Translations under genes and position numbers: made by a program
From: Mycobacterium sp. ELW1
GTDB lineage: Bacteria; Actinomycetota; Actinomycetes; Mycobacteriales; Mycobacteriaceae
Assembly: GCF_008329905.1 (NCBI RefSeq)
Contig: NZ_CP032155.1
Coordinates: 2,666,001 to 2,730,000 of the forward strand
Length of the DNA: 64,000 bases
Direction of reading: 5' to 3'
Part shown: positions 24,968-33,554 of the stretch, one piece after another
How positions within the stretch are numbered: position 1 is the stretch's first letter
Layout: every line of letters starts with the position of its first letter
The notes under the pieces: model-generated
What the model saw: only the letters and a program-made list of their open reading frames with translations
What the model was told of the DNA's origin: nothing
Database searches by the model: none

Positions 24968-26371
24968 ATGACCGAGACGACCGCATCGGCCGCAGGCAGC
25001 TGGCGTGAGCTGCTGGGCCGTGACTATCTCGGCGCCGTCATCGTGCTGGCCGGTGGTGTGGCGATCTATGCCATCAACGAATTCATCACCATCAGTCTGC
25101 TTCCGAGCGCCGTCGCCGACATCGGTGGTGAGCGGCTCTACGCCTGGGTGACGACGGTGTACCTGGTCGCGTCGGTGACCGCGGCGACGACGGTGGGACC
25201 GATTCTGACGCGATTCGGCCCGCGCGCGGCGTATCTGGGCGCGTTGCTGTCCTTCGCAGGGGGCAGTGCGCTGTGCACGCTGGCGCCGACGATGCCGCTG
25301 CTTCTCGCCGGGCGGGTGGTCCAGGGCTTGGCCGGTGGTGTGCTGGCCGGTCTCGGCTATGCGGTGATCAGTGCGGCGCTGCCCGACCGGTTGTGGACCC
25401 GCGCTTCGGCGGTGGTCTCGGCGATGTGGGGAGTCGGCACCCTGGTGGGTCCGGCCACTGGTGGCCTGTTCGCCCAATTCGGCTTGTGGCGAGGCGGATT
25501 CGGATTGCTTGCGGTTCTAGCAGTGGCGATGAGTCTACTGGTGCCGCTGGCGTTGCCGGCCCGGGCCGACACCGACCATCAGCCACCTCGGACGCGAATT
25601 CCGGTGTGGTCGTTGCTGCTTCTCGGTGTGGCAGCGCTGACGGTCAGCGCGGCGGTGATTCCGCACAGCGCAGGCGTCATCGGGGGACTGCTGGCCGTTG
25701 GTGCGGTGCTGGTGGCGGTGTTCATTGTCGTCGACCGCCGGGCTTCGGCTGCCGTACTGCCGCGCAAAGCATTCGAGCCGGGGCCGTTGAAGTGGATCTA
25801 CCTGACCCTGGGCTTGTTGATGGCGGCCACGATGGTGGACATGTACGTGCCGCTGTTCGGTCAGCGGCTGGGTGGGCTGGCCCCGGTCGTGGCGGGTTTC
25901 CTGGGCGCGGCTCTGTCGGTGGGCTGGACGGTCGGGGAGATTGCCAGCGCGTCGATCACCAATGTCCGGATCACGGTGCGGGTGGTGGCGATCGCCCCAG
26001 TGGTGATGGCTGCGGGTCTGACGCTGGCGGCGGTGACCCAAACCGACAGTGCGCCAACAACAGTCGTAGCCCTGTGGGCGGTTGCGCTGGCGATCACGGG
26101 GTGCGGCATCGGGATGGCGTGGCCGCATCTCTCGGCCTGGGCGATGGGCTCGGTGGTCGACGACGCGCCTCAGCAGGCGGTGGCCGCGGCCGCGATCAAC
26201 ACCGTGCAGCTGATGTGCGGCGCGTTCGGCGCGGGGATGGCCGGTGTCGTGGTGAATCTGCGGCTTGCGCCCGATGCGAGCGCGAGCCGGCTGATGTTCG
26301 GTGCGTTCGCTGTTCTGGCGGGAGTGGGCGTGGTGGCCTCCTACCGATCTGGGCGCGGCCGGGCGGACTGA
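24968..26371 (+). CDS. MFS drug-efflux transporter (Rv1634 type)
   Basis: 467 residues from the ATG at 24968. It has about 14 hydrophobic segments and resembles DHA2-type drug/H+ antiporters. Visible features are the first helix IVLAGGVAIYAINEFITISLLPSAVADIGG (shown in part), the motif GPRAAYLGALLSFAGGSALC and the VVQGLAGGVLAGLGYAV motif C-like region. By position it is the ortholog of Rv1634, reported to export fluoroquinolones. It lies 47 nt after uvrB but has its own palindrome and promoter-like box. Confidence 0.88.
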   Translation: MTETTASAAGSWRELLGRDYLGAVIVLAGGVAIYAINEFITISLLPSAVADIGGERLYAWVTTVYLVASVTAATTVGPILTRFGPRAAYLGALLSFAGGSALCTLAPTMPLLLAGRVVQGLAGGVLAGLGYAVISAALPDRLWTRASAVVSAMWGVGTLVGPATGGLFAQFGLWRGGFGLLAVLAVAMSLLVPLALPARADTDHQPPRTRIPVWSLLLLGVAALTVSAAVIPHSAGVIGGLLAVGAVLVAVFIVVDRRASAAVLPRKAFEPGPLKWIYLTLGLLMAATMVDMYVPLFGQRLGGLAPVVAGFLGAALSVGWTVGEIASASITNVRITVRVVAIAPVVMAAGLTLAAVTQTDSAPTTVVALWAVALAITGCGIGMAWPHLSAWAMGSVVDDAPQQAVAAAAINTVQLMCGAFGAGMAGVVVNLRLAPDASASRLMFGAFAVLAGVGVVASYRSGRGRAD

Positions 26372-26374
26372 GGC

Positions 26375-27079
26375 CTACTCGTCCTTCTCGTCGAGCCGGT
26401 GCACCCCGGTGACGCCGGCTATCGCTGCGACTGTGGTTGGGGCGCGCAGGATTTGGGTGCCCGACAACGTCAACATGACACCGCCGTCGCTGTCGGTACT
26501 CAGCTCGGTCAGGCTCCACTGGTGCTTTTCACAGGTGGCGAGGATGCGGGTCAGCACGCCGCGGTCAACGTCGTAGGTGACCCGCAGGCGCACCGAGCCG
26601 GCCAGCCGCGCGGTGAGACGTCTGCTGAGCGGGTTGAAGCCCAGGACGATCACGAAGTGAAGGATCGTGACGACGATCGCGAGCTTCACCAGTCCCGCGG
26701 CGGCGGCCATGCCGATGGCCGCGCACTCCCAGATCGCTGCCGCCGTGGTCAGCCCGTGCACGGCGCCTTGGCGGGTGATGATCAACCCGGCGCCGAGGAA
26801 GCCGATGCCGGAGACGATCTGGGCGGCCACCCGCGACGGGTCGACCTCGACCAGTCCCGGGGTCAGCACGTCGAAGAAGCCGTACTTGCTGACGATCAGG
26901 ATCAGCGCCGATGCCGTGCCGACGATCGCCTGGGTACGCAGGCCGGCGCTCTTGCCGTGAATCTCGCGCTCCAGGCCGATCAAGGCGGTCAGCCCGAAGG
27001 CGATCAGGAGTTCGACGATCTGCCGGGTGCCCTGTCCGGGACCGCCGAGCAACGGCGGGTCGGCCAACCAGATCTGCAT
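26375..27079 (-). CDS. MgtC/SapB family membrane protein
   Basis: About 234 residues from an ATG at 27079 (MQIWLADPP). The N-terminal MgtC domain has four to five membrane spans with the family motif LIAFGLTALIGLEREIHGKSAGLRTQAIVG (in part) and QIVSGIGFLGAGLI. The C-terminal about 85 residues are a cytosolic ACT-like domain (LRVTYDVDRGVLTRILATCEK). MgtC proteins help survival at low Mg and in macrophages, and inhibit the F1Fo ATPase in Salmonella. Convergent with the MFS gene (3-nt gap). A TTG start further upstream (27118) is also possible. Confidence 0.87.
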   Translation of the reverse strand: MQIWLADPPLLGGPGQGTRQIVELLIAFGLTALIGLEREIHGKSAGLRTQAIVGTASALILIVSKYGFFDVLTPGLVEVDPSRVAAQIVSGIGFLGAGLIITRQGAVHGLTTAAAIWECAAIGMAAAAGLVKLAIVVTILHFVIVLGFNPLSRRLTARLAGSVRLRVTYDVDRGVLTRILATCEKHQWSLTELSTDSDGGVMLTLSGTQILRAPTTVAAIAGVTGVHRLDEKDE

Positions 27080-27177
27080 GTCGTCACCGTATTCGCCCTG
27101 CGGCGGCCCGGGCAGCAATCAGGCTGAGCCAAAAGATGGGCGAGTCGCAGCCGCGGTGGAAAAGTATGGCCTGACAC

Positions 27178-27248
27178 GCGGGTGTGGCTGAGTGGCTAGG
27201 CACCGGCCTGCAAAGCCGTTTACACGGGTTCGAATCCCGTCACTCGCT
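27178..27248 (+). tRNA. tRNA-Cys (GCA anticodon)
   Basis: 71 nt. Acceptor stem GCGGGTG/CACTCGC with one G·U pair, anticodon loop CTGCAAA giving GCA, T-loop TTCGAAT in stem CGGG/CCCG, and discriminator U as expected for Cys. CCA is not encoded. Confidence 0.93.
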
Positions 27249-27278
27249 CTGATCTTGATCTCTGTACCGTTGCCTGCC

Positions 27279-27425
27279 GTGGCGAAGTCGAAGAAGAAGT
27301 GCTGTCGAAGCACGCCACGCTGCAAGCGCTGCCCGCTCGTGCTGCACAAGGTCCAACAGGCCCAACGAAGAGGCGTCAGCGGCAAGGATCTCGACAAGGT
27401 GTTCAAGCGCGCCCGCAAGTCCTGA
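27279..27425 (+). CDS. Small basic cysteine-rich protein
   Basis: 48 residues from the GTG at 27279. It is strongly basic with clustered cysteines (KSKKKCCRSTPRCKRCP), then VLHKVQQAQRRGVSGKDLDKVFKRARKS. The CC-x5-C-x2-C spacing could bind a metal. The open frame reaches back into the tRNA-Cys gene, so the internal GTG is preferred. No family is recognised. It lies just downstream of tRNA-Cys, which is intriguing for a Cys-rich peptide but may be chance. Confidence 0.55.
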   Translation: MAKSKKKCCRSTPRCKRCPLVLHKVQQAQRRGVSGKDLDKVFKRARKS

Positions 27426-27596
27426 TCCGGTTCACCGCGCGCCCGCAGTTCAGCGAGTGTTTGCGCGATCAAATTGTCGCCGGGGTAACCGCGGCAACAC
27501 TGGTTAGCAACAGTTCGGTAACCCCCTGAATGGCTGCCCGGATCGGTACTTACACGTCTGTAGTTTCCCTGGCAGGCCTCTCACAGAAACGGGGAA

Positions 27597-30500
27597 ATGA
27601 TGTCTCGGACCACCTCTCGCGTGGCGGCGGTCACTGCCATGGCGACGGCCGGGTTTTTCTGGACAGCTCCGCTGTTCAGCGCCCGTGCGGTCGCCGACTT
27701 CGGCAGCCCCGGTGTTCCGTGCATGGGCATCCTCCACCAAGGCCTGACGACGCCGCCCGATCTGTCCCAGGGCATCCCCGGCACGTCGAACACGCTGTTC
27801 ACGAACAACCCGCCGACCGCCGGTGGCCCCATTCCGCCCGCGACCGTACCCGGCACCATTCGCGTCCCACCGGCCAGCGCGCCCGGTTCGCCCGGGATGC
27901 CCGGCACCGGCGGCGTGACCGTCCCGCCCGCGTCCGTCCCCGGCGCGCCCGGGACCAGCACGACACGCGGCATCCCGACACCGCCCGCCGCGGTTCCCGG
28001 CGCTCCCGGCGTTCCCGGCGGTGGGGGTGTTCCCGGTACGCCGCTCGGCGTTCCTGGCACACCTCCTGGTGGTGGCGGTGGCGGTATTCCGGGTGTGCCC
28101 GGTGGCGTTCCCGGTACTCCTCCTGGTGGTGGCGGTGGCGGTATTCCGGGTGTGCCCGGTGGCGTTCCCGGTACTCCTCCTGGTGGTGGCGGTGGCGGTA
28201 TTCCGGGTGTGCCCGGTGGCGTTCCCGGTACTCCTCCCGGTGGTGGCGGTGGCGGCATCCCCACCCCGCCCGGAGGTGTTCCCAGCGCTCCCATCAGTGA
28301 CGCCGCGGGCGTGCCCAACGGCGGTGCCGGCGCGGCCGGCGCCCCGGTGAGCGACGCGGCAGCCGGTCTGCCCGGTGGTGGCGGAGCCGGTGCGCCCGGT
28401 GGCGGTGCCGGCGGCCCAGGCGGCGGCGGCGCCGGCGGAGGCTCGGGTGCCGGTGGACCCGGCGCGCCCGGCGCTCTGCCTGCCGGTGCCGGCGATGCCG
28501 GTGCTCCGATCTCTGATGCCAACGGACTCGTTCCTCCCGCCCCGGCCGGTGTTCCGGCCGCCCCGCTCGCCGACGCCTCCGGTCTGGCGCCCGCGCCGCC
28601 GGCCGCAGCTCCTCCCGCCGCTGTCCCCGGTGGCGGCGCGGTCCCGCCCGGGCCGCCCGCCGGCGTGCCGGGCATCCCCGGTGGCGGTGGTGGCGACTTC
28701 CCGGGTACTCCGCCCGCTGGCGTTCCGGGTGTTCCCGGTGGCGGTGGTGGCGACGTCCCGGGTACTCCGCCCGCTGGCGTTCCGGGAGTTCCCGGTGGCG
28801 GTGGTGGCGACTTCCCAGGTACTCCGCCTGCCGGTGTTCCGGGTGTTCCCGGTGGCGGTGGCGGTGGGACCCCGCCGGTTCCGCCGGCCGCGGTCCCGGG
28901 CGATGTTGTGCCCGAATCCGTTGTGACTCCGCCGGTTCCGCCGGCCGAGGTCCCCGGTGGGTCGATCCCTGGCTCCGGTGGAACCCCGCCGGTTCCGCCG
29001 GCGGCGGTCCCCGGTGGCGACGTGAACGGCTCTGTGACAACGCCTCCTGCCGAGGTGCCCGGCGTCCCCGGCGGCTCGAACCAGGTCACCGTCAACACGC
29101 CGCCGGTTCCACCGTCCGCGGTTCCCGGCAACGTGATCAACGATGCGTCCGGCACGCTGCCGCCGCCAGGAGCTTCGGTGCCGGGCGTCCCGCTCGGCGG
29201 CGGCATGCTCAACGTTCCGGGAACTCCGCCGGTCACCCTGCCGGGTGTGCCCAGCGCGGCGTCGACCCCGGGACTCGTCACCCCGCCCGCCGCGGTCCCG
29301 GGTGGCCCCGGCGTCCCGGTCAACGTGAATGTGCCGGGGACTCCGGTCGCGGTGCCCGGCACCCCGGGAACCCCCGGCATGGAGATCCCGCCGACGCCGC
29401 CGCAGGTGATCCCCGGAACACCGGGAACCCCTGGCGACGAATCGCTTCCGACTCCGCCGGCTGCGGTTCCCGGCGCGCCCGGTGAGGGCACCGGTGGCGG
29501 TCTGCCGACCCCGCCGGCCGCGGTCCCCGGTACGCCCGGAGCCAACCTCGTCGAGACCGGCTCGACTCCGCCGGCTGCGGTTCCCGGTACACCCGGTGAG
29601 GGCACCGGTGGCGGTCTGCCGACCCCGCCCGCTGCGGTTCCCGGTACGCCCGGTGAAGGCACCGGTGGCGGTCTGCCGACGCCTCCGGGCGCAGTTCCCG
29701 GTGGCCCCGGCGAAGGTACCGGTGGTGGATTGCCGACGCCTCCGGCCGCCGTCCCGGGTGGTCCCGGTGGTGGCACCGGCGGCGGTGTGCCGACGCCTCC
29801 GGCCGGCGTGCCCGGCGTACCGGTCGGCGAAGGTGGCGGCATTCCCGGCCCCGCCGGCGTCCCGGCCGCGCCGATCACCGACAACGCCGGCGCCGCTGTT
29901 CCCGCGGCACCGATCACAGACAACGCCGGAGCAGCCGGAGTGCCGGCCGCCGCGGTCTCCGACAATTCCGGGCTCGCAGCCGCTGGAGCCGGGGCTGGTG
30001 GCGGTGGTGGCGCAGGCGCTGCCGGAGCTGGTGGCGCTGTGGGCGCGCCGGTCGCCGACGCCTCGGGTGTCGTCGCACCGTCGGCCGGTGTACCCGCGGC
30101 CGACATCGCCGCTGCCGCAGCCGGTGTGCCCGCCCCGCCGGCGGCGCTGCCCGCGGCCGCTGACGCTGGTGGTGGTTCCGGCATCCCGACTCCGCCGGCC
30201 GCTGTTCCCGGCGGTCCGGGTGGTGGCGGCGGTGGTGGAGTTCCGACGCCTCCGGGTGCGGTCCCGGGTGGTCCGGGTGGTGGCGGTGGCAGTGGGTTGC
30301 CGACGCCTCCGGGTGCCGTTCCGGGTGGTCCGGGTGGTGGCGGTGGCAGTGGGTTGCCGACGCCTCCGGGTGCCGTTCCGGGTGGTCCGGGAGGCGGTGG
30401 CGGCGCCGGTCTGCCCACTCCGCCTGCCGCGGTGCCGGGCACCCCGTTCACCAACAACATCGTGACGCCGGGGACGCCGCCCGCAGCGGTGCCGGGTGGT

Positions 30501-30947
30501 CCCGGTGGCGGCGGAGGGGCCGGACTCCCGACCCCGCCTGCCGCGGTGCCGGGTACGCCGGGTGGCAATCGTGTGGCGACCCCGCCGACCCCGCCGACGG
30601 TGCTGCCGGGTGGTCCGGGTAGCTACATCGGACCCACACCGGGTGGCCTCGGAACCCTGATCCCGTCGGCGCCGATCTCCGACGCCGCGGGCACCCTGCC
30701 CACGCCTCCCGCGCAGCTGCTGCCGACGATGGCGCAAGGTGTCGCGACGCTGCTCTCGCCGCCGCAGATCACGATCCCCGGCATCCCGGGCTTCGGGATT
30801 CCGCTGCCGTCGACCATCTCGACGCCGCGTGACCTGCTGTGTGTGGGCACGGGCTGGTCGGCGAAGGCGGGAACCGAATCCGGTGCGCCGGCCGGGGCCC
30901 TGCTGGGCACCGAACTGCCGCCGGCGAACCGCTGGTTCGGTAACTGA
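27597..30947 (+). CDS. Large exported Pro/Gly/Val/Ala-rich repeat protein
   Basis: 1116 residues (or 1115 if the second ATG at 27600 is used; GGGGA lies upstream of both). Signal peptide 1-33, with cleavage near ARAVADFGS. The body is a low-complexity repeat built on a 19-residue unit (57 nt) of the type PPAAVPGGPGGGGG, in which individual arrays are nearly identical at the DNA level. A second motif, AP(I/V)(S/T)D(A/N)xG, occurs about nine times (near nt 28286, 28339, 28502, 28559, 29867, 29907, 29951, 30045 and 30670). The C-terminal about 65 residues are non-repetitive (IPGIPGFGIPLPSTI, DLLCVGTGW). There is no transmembrane anchor. It is likely a secreted or wall-associated structural protein; no known family. 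Confidence 0.8.
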   Translation: MMSRTTSRVAAVTAMATAGFFWTAPLFSARAVADFGSPGVPCMGILHQGLTTPPDLSQGIPGTSNTLFTNNPPTAGGPIPPATVPGTIRVPPASAPGSPGMPGTGGVTVPPASVPGAPGTSTTRGIPTPPAAVPGAPGVPGGGGVPGTPLGVPGTPPGGGGGGIPGVPGGVPGTPPGGGGGGIPGVPGGVPGTPPGGGGGGIPGVPGGVPGTPPGGGGGGIPTPPGGVPSAPISDAAGVPNGGAGAAGAPVSDAAAGLPGGGGAGAPGGGAGGPGGGGAGGGSGAGGPGAPGALPAGAGDAGAPISDANGLVPPAPAGVPAAPLADASGLAPAPPAAAPPAAVPGGGAVPPGPPAGVPGIPGGGGGDFPGTPPAGVPGVPGGGGGDVPGTPPAGVPGVPGGGGGDFPGTPPAGVPGVPGGGGGGTPPVPPAAVPGDVVPESVVTPPVPPAEVPGGSIPGSGGTPPVPPAAVPGGDVNGSVTTPPAEVPGVPGGSNQVTVNTPPVPPSAVPGNVINDASGTLPPPGASVPGVPLGGGMLNVPGTPPVTLPGVPSAASTPGLVTPPAAVPGGPGVPVNVNVPGTPVAVPGTPGTPGMEIPPTPPQVIPGTPGTPGDESLPTPPAAVPGAPGEGTGGGLPTPPAAVPGTPGANLVETGSTPPAAVPGTPGEGTGGGLPTPPAAVPGTPGEGTGGGLPTPPGAVPGGPGEGTGGGLPTPPAAVPGGPGGGTGGGVPTPPAGVPGVPVGEGGGIPGPAGVPAAPITDNAGAAVPAAPITDNAGAAGVPAAAVSDNSGLAAAGAGAGGGGGAGAAGAGGAVGAPVADASGVVAPSAGVPAADIAAAAAGVPAPPAALPAAADAGGGSGIPTPPAAVPGGPGGGGGGGVPTPPGAVPGGPGGGGGSGLPTPPGAVPGGPGGGGGSGLPTPPGAVPGGPGGGGGAGLPTPPAAVPGTPFTNNIVTPGTPPAAVPGGPGGGGGAGLPTPPAAVPGTPGGNRVATPPTPPTVLPGGPGSYIGPTPGGLGTLIPSAPISDAAGTLPTPPAQLLPTMAQGVATLLSPPQITIPGIPGFGIPLPSTISTPRDLLCVGTGWSAKAGTESGAPAGALLGTELPPANRWFGN
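28083..28253 (+). repeat. Three near-identical 57-nt units
   Basis: Units start at 28083, 28140 and 28197 and each encode GIPGVPGGVPGTPPGGGGG. They are almost identical at the nucleotide level, indicating recent expansion or homogenisation. Confidence 0.9.
28680..28850 (+). repeat. Three 57-nt units of a second type
   Basis: The encoded unit is GGGGDxPGTPPAGVPGVPG with x = F or V. Matching positions recur at 28697, 28754 and 28811, exactly 57 nt apart. Confidence 0.88.
29481..29765 (+). repeat. Five 57-nt units of a third type
   Basis: Units start at 29481, 29538 (diverged), 29595, 29652 and 29709 and encode GEGTGGGLPTPPAAVPGTP-like modules. Spacing is exactly 57 nt throughout. Confidence 0.88.
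30219..30400 (+). repeat. Tandem 57-nt units of a fourth type
   Basis: Units encode GGPGGGGGSGLPTPPGAVP. Matching AGTGGGTTGC sites at 30291 and 30348 are 57 nt apart. The boundaries of the outer units are approximate. Confidence 0.82.
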
Positions 30948-30951
30948 CCCC

Positions 30952-31012
30952 GCGAAGCGACTCGGGGATCAACCAGCCGGCGGGCAGGAGCGAAGCGACT
31001 CGGGGATCAACC
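30952..31012. repeat. 23-nt direct repeat at the convergent junction
   Basis: A 23-nt sequence beginning GCGAAGCGACTCGGGG occurs at 30952-30974 and 30990-31012 (38-nt period). The second copy contains the stop codon of the hydrolase on the minus strand. The first copy also gives CCCCG...CGGGG pairing, so it may act as a weak terminator. It looks like a small interspersed element. Confidence 0.75.
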
Positions 31013-31876
31013 GTTGCCGAGCAAGCTCGCGAAGATCGCCGGGTAGTAGAGGTGAGCCAGGAAGTGCCCGCCGGGTCGCTCGTGCAGGGTCGCGCCGGGA
31101 ATGCGGCGGGCCAGCTCGGGCGGCCAGGCGTGGTCGACCAGTTCGTCTTGCTGACCGCCCCAGACGTCGGTCGGCACGGTGATCTGTTCGGGAGCGAACC
31201 CCCACGGTCGCATCCAGGCGCGGTAGTCCTCGGCCACACCGTCGGGTCGGCGCAGGGCTTCGGCGGACATCCGGGCGAACTCCTCGTAGCCCTCGTCACG
31301 CAACACGGCGGCATCCGCCGCGCCCAGCTGACCGGCAGCGAGGCGCCCATATAGTGCGGGCGCCCGCCGCGCGGCCAGCGCCATCGCGGCGAAGCACGGT
31401 GTGACCAGCCACGGCGCGCGTTGTGACAGCCGGGTGTAGATCCGGTCGAACGCCGGCAGTCGCGCGAACACTCCCGGCTCGGTCAGCGGCAGCGCCCCGG
31501 CGACGATCGCCACCCGCCGCACCCGGTCGGGCAGCGCCCAGGCGAGCGCGGCCGCGTACTGGCCACCCATCGACCAACCCATCCCGGCGAAGCGCCCGAC
31601 GCCGAGCTGGTCCATCAGGTCGGCCACGTCGTCGACCCAGTCCAGGAGGGTGCGGCCGGGCTGCGCGTCGGATCCACCGATTCCGGGCCGGTCCGGCGAG
31701 ATCAACCGGACGCCGGCAGTGCGTGCGGCGGCGTCAGCGGCGGCCACATCCAGCCGGCAAGCCAGTCCGCCGTGGGCGTTGACGACGACCTCGCCGTCGG
31801 GTGCGCCGTACTGCGCGTAACACACCGACCGCCCGTCACGCAGTCGCACAGTGAGGTTTTCGGTCGGTGCGGGCAT
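31007..31876 (-). CDS. Alpha/beta hydrolase
   Basis: 289 residues from the ATG at 31876 (MPAPTENLTV), chosen because the homologous fold begins here. Features: oxyanion-hole region NAHGGLACR near 38-46, RPGIGGSD, the nucleophile elbow GWSMGG (Ser near 103), the acidic residue in DVWGGQQDELV, and the catalytic His in RPGGHFL. Predicted cytosolic. The substrate is unknown. The stop codon sits within one copy of a 23-nt direct repeat, so the last codons might have been altered by insertion of that element. Confidence 0.85.
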   Translation of the reverse strand: MPAPTENLTVRLRDGRSVCYAQYGAPDGEVVVNAHGGLACRLDVAAADAAARTAGVRLISPDRPGIGGSDAQPGRTLLDWVDDVADLMDQLGVGRFAGMGWSMGGQYAAALAWALPDRVRRVAIVAGALPLTEPGVFARLPAFDRIYTRLSQRAPWLVTPCFAAMALAARRAPALYGRLAAGQLGAADAAVLRDEGYEEFARMSAEALRRPDGVAEDYRAWMRPWGFAPEQITVPTDVWGGQQDELVDHAWPPELARRIPGATLHERPGGHFLAHLYYPAIFASLLGNG

Positions 31877-32015
31877 CGGCGCTCGCTTTCTCTTCAGCCG
31901 GATAGTAGCCCCGCGGCTCGCCCAGATCGGTGGGCAGCCGAAAATCACTGCCCAGCAAGGCTTGTGCGGTGGTCGGCGCCATCCGTGCCGGCATTCGTCG
32001 CTATCCGGCGGCGCA

Positions 32016-33554
32016 TCAACGAACTGACTTGGTGACCTGCGCGAAATTGAACTGCCAGCGTTCGACGATGCGGAAGCCGAATCGGTAGGGCACCTGGTAG
32101 GCCATCGCCCGCCCGAGTCGCGGACCCGCGTGAAGCGCCGGTCCCTGCTCGTGTCGGGGCAGGGACTTGTCGTGCTCGGACACTGTCCAGATCGCCGGGC
32201 AGTCGGTCATCTTGTCCGCCCACATCCAGACTGCAATGTGACCGTCCCACAGCATTTTTCGTTGGATGCCGGTCAGGCCACGGCCGTAGTCGTGCAGCTT
32301 GGCGAACGCTGCGGGTCGCGCAGCGATCAGCGGGCGGATCGGGCCGGGTTTCCATGCCGTCGAGTTGTCCATCACGAGGCAATCGCCCTGTGCCGCATGC
32401 CGGGTGATGATGTCGGCGACTTGGCTGTAGTCCATGCCCTCTTTGGCATAAGGCCCGCGCTGAGCCAGATAATTCGGCGTCGCCGCGATTGCGAACACCA
32501 CGAGTAGAGCGGTGATCCACGCGCGGGAAGAGCGACCGACCGCCACGATGCAGAGGCCGAGGATGAGCGCCATGGCGGGAGCGGTGAACGACAGGTAGCG
32601 CGGGTAGTAGACCGGATCGCGCAGCATCGAATACCCAAGCACGGCAACAGTGGGCAGCACGATCCACGCCAGGGTGATCACGACCAGACATCGCGGGCGC
32701 CACCCGGCCCGCCGCCACGACATCAGGCCGGCGAGGCCCAGCAGCGCGCACAACGCCGCGATGGGTAGTGAACGGTCAAAGTACTGTTCCACCAAAATCA
32801 TTCCGGTGGTTCGGCCGCTCAGCGACGAAATCCATCCCACCTGGAACAGCTGGGTCTGGGTGAAGAACAGGAACGGGGACGTCGCAGCGCAGACTGCCGC
32901 CGCTGTCAGGACCCAGTGCCACCGCACCTTCGCGGATTCAGCCATGGTCGCGACCAACGCCGCGTGCACCGGCAGCAGCAGAATCGAGAAGACATTCAAC
33001 AGCGTGGCGGCGATGGCCAGAACCGCGTATCCCACCCACCATCTCGGCCGGTCGCGGCGCAGCGCGACCACACACAACACCGTGAGCCAGATGCCGGCGA
33101 CCATGGTCAGTGCATAGGACCGGGCTTCCATGCCGGCCCACGTCACGCGGGGGAGCATGGCGAAAACCACACCTGCGGTGACCGCGACCGAGCGGGTCGA
33201 CAGAACGCGGCCCAGCACCACGACACCGGCTGCGGCCAAGCCCACCGTGACGGAACTGGAGAACCGCGACCAGAACTCGGTTGCGGGGAACACCGCGAAC
33301 CAGCCGTGCATGAGCAGGTAGTACAGGCCGTGAACGGCGTCGATGTTGCCGAGCATGCGCCACAGGTCGGGTATCGGCCGTGTGGAAGCCGAGATCGTGG
33401 CCGCTTCGTCGAACCACAGCGATGGCCGCGCCGCTCCGGCGGCACTGAGCGCGGTGGCGAACACCGCCACCCACACGGCGTCGAGCGGTCGCGCGGGGGC
33501 GCCGCGTCGCTGCTCGTCGTCGAGGGCCCGTTCGGGCCGAAGGGTGATACTCAC
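32016..33554 (-). CDS. GT-C superfamily membrane glycosyltransferase (Rv1635c position)
   Basis: 512 residues from a GTG at 33554 with AGGA about 9 nt upstream. About 10-12 membrane spans. The first periplasmic loop carries the GT-C acidic motif LWFDEAATI, which fits polyprenyl-phosphate-sugar-dependent transferases. The C-terminal soluble segment (VADIITRHAAQGDCLVMDN) is probably periplasmic. Synteny with Rv1634/Rv1636 suggests the ortholog of Rv1635c, reported to add the first mannose cap to lipoarabinomannan in M. tuberculosis. Many fast growers lack mannose caps, so the acceptor here may differ; that is inference. Confidence 0.83.
   Translation of the reverse strand: MSITLRPERALDDEQRRGAPARPLDAVWVAVFATALSAAGAARPSLWFDEAATISASTRPIPDLWRMLGNIDAVHGLYYLLMHGWFAVFPATEFWSRFSSSVTVGLAAAGVVVLGRVLSTRSVAVTAGVVFAMLPRVTWAGMEARSYALTMVAGIWLTVLCVVALRRDRPRWWVGYAVLAIAATLLNVFSILLLPVHAALVATMAESAKVRWHWVLTAAAVCAATSPFLFFTQTQLFQVGWISSLSGRTTGMILVEQYFDRSLPIAALCALLGLAGLMSWRRAGWRPRCLVVITLAWIVLPTVAVLGYSMLRDPVYYPRYLSFTAPAMALILGLCIVAVGRSSRAWITALLVVFAIAATPNYLAQRGPYAKEGMDYSQVADIITRHAAQGDCLVMDNSTAWKPGPIRPLIAARPAAFAKLHDYGRGLTGIQRKMLWDGHIAVWMWADKMTDCPAIWTVSEHDKSLPRHEQGPALHAGPRLGRAMAYQVPYRFGFRIVERWQFNFAQVTKSVR

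Noticed and set aside
22695..24986. Long minus-strand frame antisense to uvrB
   Set aside because: No protein family visible; only its last 168 residues (DUF402) are real.
27504..30737. Very long minus-strand open frames (995 and 1077 residues) antisense to the repeat protein
   Set aside because: They mirror the GC-rich 57-nt repeats and lack a plausible start or non-repetitive domain, whereas the plus-strand frame has a ribosome binding site, signal peptide and unique C-terminus.
27597..30947. CRISPR array or collagen-like gene in the repeat region
   Set aside because: Repeats are in-frame coding units of 57 nt without unique spacers, and the protein has no strict Gly-X-Y triplets.
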